This document shows, one piece after another, positions 61,921 to 64,000 of a stretch of 64,000 nucleotides of DNA. The notes below the pieces were generated by a model, which did no database searches, was not told the origin of the DNA, and worked only from the letters and a program-made list of their open reading frames with translations. A program made the position numbers and the translations under genes. Positions within the stretch are counted from its first letter, which is position 1, and the number at the start of each line of letters is the position of its first letter. This stretch comes from Anaerolinea sp. Lineage in GTDB: Bacteria; Chloroflexota; Anaerolineae; Anaerolineales; Anaerolineaceae. The stretch is taken from NCBI GenBank assembly GCA_013824865.1, contig PNON01000004.1:27384-91383 (forward strand). The letters run 5' to 3'.

Positions 61921-61961
61921 ATCCTTCCGCAGGTATATATTGTGAGTTCTTGCGGAAGGAT
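61921..61961 (-). promoter_or_regulatory. intercistronic stem-loop between livJ and livH
   Basis: ATCCTTCCGCA (61921-61931) and TGCGGAAGGAT (61951-61961) form a perfect 11-bp stem, with a 19-nt loop, and no T run. Such hairpins after a binding-protein gene usually stabilise the upstream mRNA, letting it be made in excess over the permeases. Confidence 0.6.
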
Positions 61962-61974
61962 GCTAATGAATATT

Positions 61975-63147
61975 TTATGGATTCGCGTTTGCGAACCAGA
62001 CAAACTTATCGCCCTTTACTTGAAGGATCACTGCGCTCTTGATTGGGTCGCCCGATCCCTCCGTGAAAGCCATATTTCCGGTAACACCCTCATAACTTGG
62101 AATTTTCGCCATTGCTTCACGCACGGCTTCCCGATCAACCTTCCCGGCAGTCTGGAGAGCTTGCCAGAGAAGACCAAAGGAATCGAAGGTTAGCGCGGCC
62201 ACATCGTCAGGAGTGCTGCCATATTTGGCTTTATAAGCTTCGATAAATTTGGTTGCCACGGGAGTAGCTGCATCGGCGGCATAGTGAGTGCTGAAGTAAT
62301 ATCCCTCACAATCTGAGCCGCATAACGTGATCAATTCAGAGCTGCCCCACGAGTCTGAACCGAGGAATGGCACTTCAATCCCGAGACGGTGGGCCTGTTG
62401 GATTTGCAGGGGAACTTCGCTGTAATAGTTCGGTAAAAAGATGACTTCAGGCCCAGCCTCTTTTATCTTGGTGAGTTGGGCTGAAAAATCCTTGTCGCCG
62501 GTGGTATATGTTTCAAATGCCACTACAGTTCCACCATTTCCTTCATAAGTCGCTTTAAAGAATTCTGCGATTCCCTTGTTGTACTCTGAAGCTACATCGT
62601 ACAAAACCGCCGCTTTCTTGGCATTCAAATTATCGAGGGCAAATTTTGCAACTACGCGTCCCTGGAAGGGATCAATGAAAGCAGCGCGAAAAACGTATTT
62701 CTTGCTTTCATTTGTGTTTGCATTCAGAGTGGTTTTAGGGTTGGTTGACCATGGGCTAATTAAAACAACTTTAGCGCTTTCTGCAATTTCGGATGCTGGG
62801 ATGGCATAACGGCTGGCATTCGGTCCAATGATGGCAACCACATTCTGCTGTGTGATTAGTTTTTGTGCAGCTGAGGCGGATTGGTCTGCTTTTCCAGCAT
62901 TATCTTCGATGAATAGTTCAACCATGTATTTTGTCCCGCCAACATCCAAACCGCCTGCATCATTAATTTGCTGAACCGCCATTTCTGCGGCATTCTTGCA
63001 GGATGCACCAACAGCTGGAATATCGCCTGTTAATTCTGCAACCACACCCACCTTGATTGTTTCTGCTTGGCCAGCCTTCCCCCCGCAGGCGCTTAACAAC
63101 ATGCTAAATATCACTATTAACGCTAGAATCCAGGCAGCTTTCTTCAT
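61975..63147 (-). CDS. branched-chain amino acid ABC transporter substrate-binding protein
   Basis: A 390-residue extracytoplasmic binding lipoprotein. The signal ends in the lipobox LSAC (Cys21); the mature part has the periplasmic-binding type I fold (KVGVVAELTGDIPAVG, IGPNASRYAIP, FLGSDSWGSS). It is of the LivJ/LivK type; amino acid specificity is not readable from motifs. AGGAGG precedes the ATG. It is the first gene of the livJHMGF-type operon. Confidence 0.92.
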   Translation of the reverse strand: MKKAAWILALIVIFSMLLSACGGKAGQAETIKVGVVAELTGDIPAVGASCKNAAEMAVQQINDAGGLDVGGTKYMVELFIEDNAGKADQSASAAQKLITQQNVVAIIGPNASRYAIPASEIAESAKVVLISPWSTNPKTTLNANTNESKKYVFRAAFIDPFQGRVVAKFALDNLNAKKAAVLYDVASEYNKGIAEFFKATYEGNGGTVVAFETYTTGDKDFSAQLTKIKEAGPEVIFLPNYYSEVPLQIQQAHRLGIEVPFLGSDSWGSSELITLCGSDCEGYYFSTHYAADAATPVATKFIEAYKAKYGSTPDDVAALTFDSFGLLWQALQTAGKVDREAVREAMAKIPSYEGVTGNMAFTEGSGDPIKSAVILQVKGDKFVWFANANP

Positions 63148-63180
63148 ATCAAAAACCTCCTACTCATTTTATATATGTCT

Positions 63181-63190
63181 TGTCCGGACA
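63181..63190. promoter_or_regulatory. perfect palindrome in the transporter leader
   Basis: TGTCCGGACA is a 10-bp perfect palindrome between the promoter and the substrate-binding gene. A 6-bp stem (ATTCTT/AAGAAT) lies 12 bases further upstream on the minus strand. Either could be an operator; no binding protein is identified. Confidence 0.35.
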
Positions 63191-63271
63191 CAGCTCGAAT
63201 TCTTGGGTAAGAATCCGGTTCATTATTTGAATTTCGCCCACCTCCTCTCACTGACCAAACTATTTACAATA

Positions 63272-63300
63272 ATATTATATCCAAAAACATGTAAAGTCAA
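63272..63300 (-). promoter_or_regulatory. promoter of the branched-chain amino acid transporter operon
   Basis: On the minus strand TTGACT (63300-63295), a 17-bp spacer and TAATAT (63277-63272); TATAAT overlaps at a 15-bp spacing. The predicted start is near 63265, so the leader is about 118 nt. Confidence 0.45.
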
Positions 63301-63796
63301 TGAAATATTAATCCGTAGATTCAAAAAGTAAGCACATCAGGCAGTTGATGCGAGGGAGTGTCTTTTCTCCCGAAGTAATCTCCTGCCACACTATGAGATT
63401 GCTTCGCCACTGGGGTGGCTCTAATGACATCTAGTGACTTTTCATTTATCTCCTCCGGGTAACTAGTACCTGGTTTCCCAAATCAGTGTCCTGAATTTCC
63501 TCTTTTTGTGCTCAAAAATGCGAAATTTTAGTTCAGGTGGGAAACTCAGCAGAATATTCCTGGGTTTTATTGGCGTCGCTAATCCACCAGGATGAATAGC
63601 ATGTGGAAGATAGGCTGACCAGGTTTGGATGCAAGGACTAGGGCACAGGCATGGTAGTCTGTCGTGCTGGTGGCAGGATAAGAGCCGGCGAGTACGATTT
63701 GCACTTTTCCGGTCATGGATGCTTCATTAATCGTTTATTTATTACTTTATGGTGGGATTGGGTAAATATTGATTTCCATTACTTGAGATAAAGGAG
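63301..63796. other. intergenic region without recognised gene
   Basis: About 500 bp with no coding signal in any frame. I see no element that I can name. Confidence 0.5.
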
Positions 63797-63800
63797 GCCT

Positions 63801-64000
63801 GGAAGGACGTGTGCCACGCAGTGGTATTCGAATATCATCTCCGACGGGAGACCTTCAACTGATTTTGACGAAAAGTGGGCCCGGAAGGACGTGTACCACG
63901 TAGTGGTATTCGAACCTTCAACTGATTTAGACGAAAAGTGGGCTCGGAAGGACGTGTGCCACGTAGTGGTATTCGAACCTTCAACTGATTTAGACGAAAA
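63801..64000. repeat. 63-bp tandem repeat, running off the window
   Basis: Three units start with GGAAGGACGTGT at 63801, 63883 and 63946. Units 2 and 3 are 63 bp; unit 1 carries a 19-bp insertion after TTCGAA. Each unit has a CCAC/GTGG foldback in the first half (perfect TACCAC-GTA-GTGGTA in unit 2, one G-U pair in unit 3). The array continues past the end of the window. Confidence 0.85.

Noticed and set aside
63801..64000. The 63-bp array as a CRISPR array.
   Set aside because: Almost the whole unit is repeated; there are no variable spacers between constant repeats, and no cas genes nearby.
63885..64000. The open frame through the 63-bp array as a gene.
   Set aside because: No start codon with a ribosome site is present, and a minus-strand frame is open as well, as expected for any array with a unit of 3n bases.

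Overview
The window looks like a chromosomal segment of a Chloroflexota bacterium, most likely class Anaerolineae. This is inferred from gene content: a MutL/GlmL-type ASKHA protein in a cluster of poorly known membrane proteins, a primary-type sigma factor, a four-repeat S1 protein, GlgC, a PepT-type peptidase, a TIR-WD40 protein and a RAYT transposase with REP-like hairpins. No rRNA, plasmid or phage genes were seen. The only complete RNA gene recognised is a tRNA-Leu(CAA).

Layout. 1-6300: HAD-like hydrolase, phosphohexomutase, a tiny membrane protein, an RdgB/MBL hydrolase pair, a YceD-like protein, the sigma factor and a small membrane protein. 6400-13050: an M14-like peptidase, a histidine phosphatase, OsmC, a cyclic-nucleotide-binding protein overlapping a NifU-like domain, and a chelatase locus in which an AAA+ (ChlI-like) frame and a von Willebrand A (ChlD-like) frame are joined by an A9 slippery run. 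13195-18850: a YwaF-like membrane protein, a 119-bp MITE, and a five-gene operon (two M16 peptidases, AcpS, metallophosphoesterase, ParB-like protein). 18997-29950: a ferredoxin-NADP-reductase-like flavoprotein, an ABC-2 exporter, a dipeptidase, protein S1, YchF, the tRNA, GlgC and an aspartic-protease-like protein whose two expected aspartates are lost.

30039-37675 is an eight-gene operon with a clear promoter at its head. It encodes four membrane or membrane-anchored proteins, a zinc-ribbon protein, the MutL-like ASKHA protein, a KOW/barrel-like protein whose start codon lies in a possible RNA switch or pseudoknot, and an LPSTG-tailed surface protein. Its function is unknown to me; it and the chelatase frameshift are the best candidates for an undescribed or under-described system here.

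37790-47760: a two-component pair, ferredoxin, PepT, an FGE-like lipoprotein, an UPF0173 hydrolase and DnaE. 48380-49700: accessory DNA with YwbE, a RAYT, covarying REP-like hairpins, a 49-bp tandem array and a duplicated ywbE tail. 49774-57019: a TIR-TM-WD40 protein, a DUF1003 protein, a DUF385-type protein and two secreted or lipoproteins. 57225-63150: alanine racemase and a complete branched-chain amino acid ABC importer. The last 850 bp are non-coding and end in a 63-bp tandem repeat that runs off the window.

Several promoters put the predicted transcription start at or within a few bases of the start codon (positions 23, 9342 and 37639), suggesting some leaderless transcripts in this organism. 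All promoter, hairpin and frameshift calls were made by eye.
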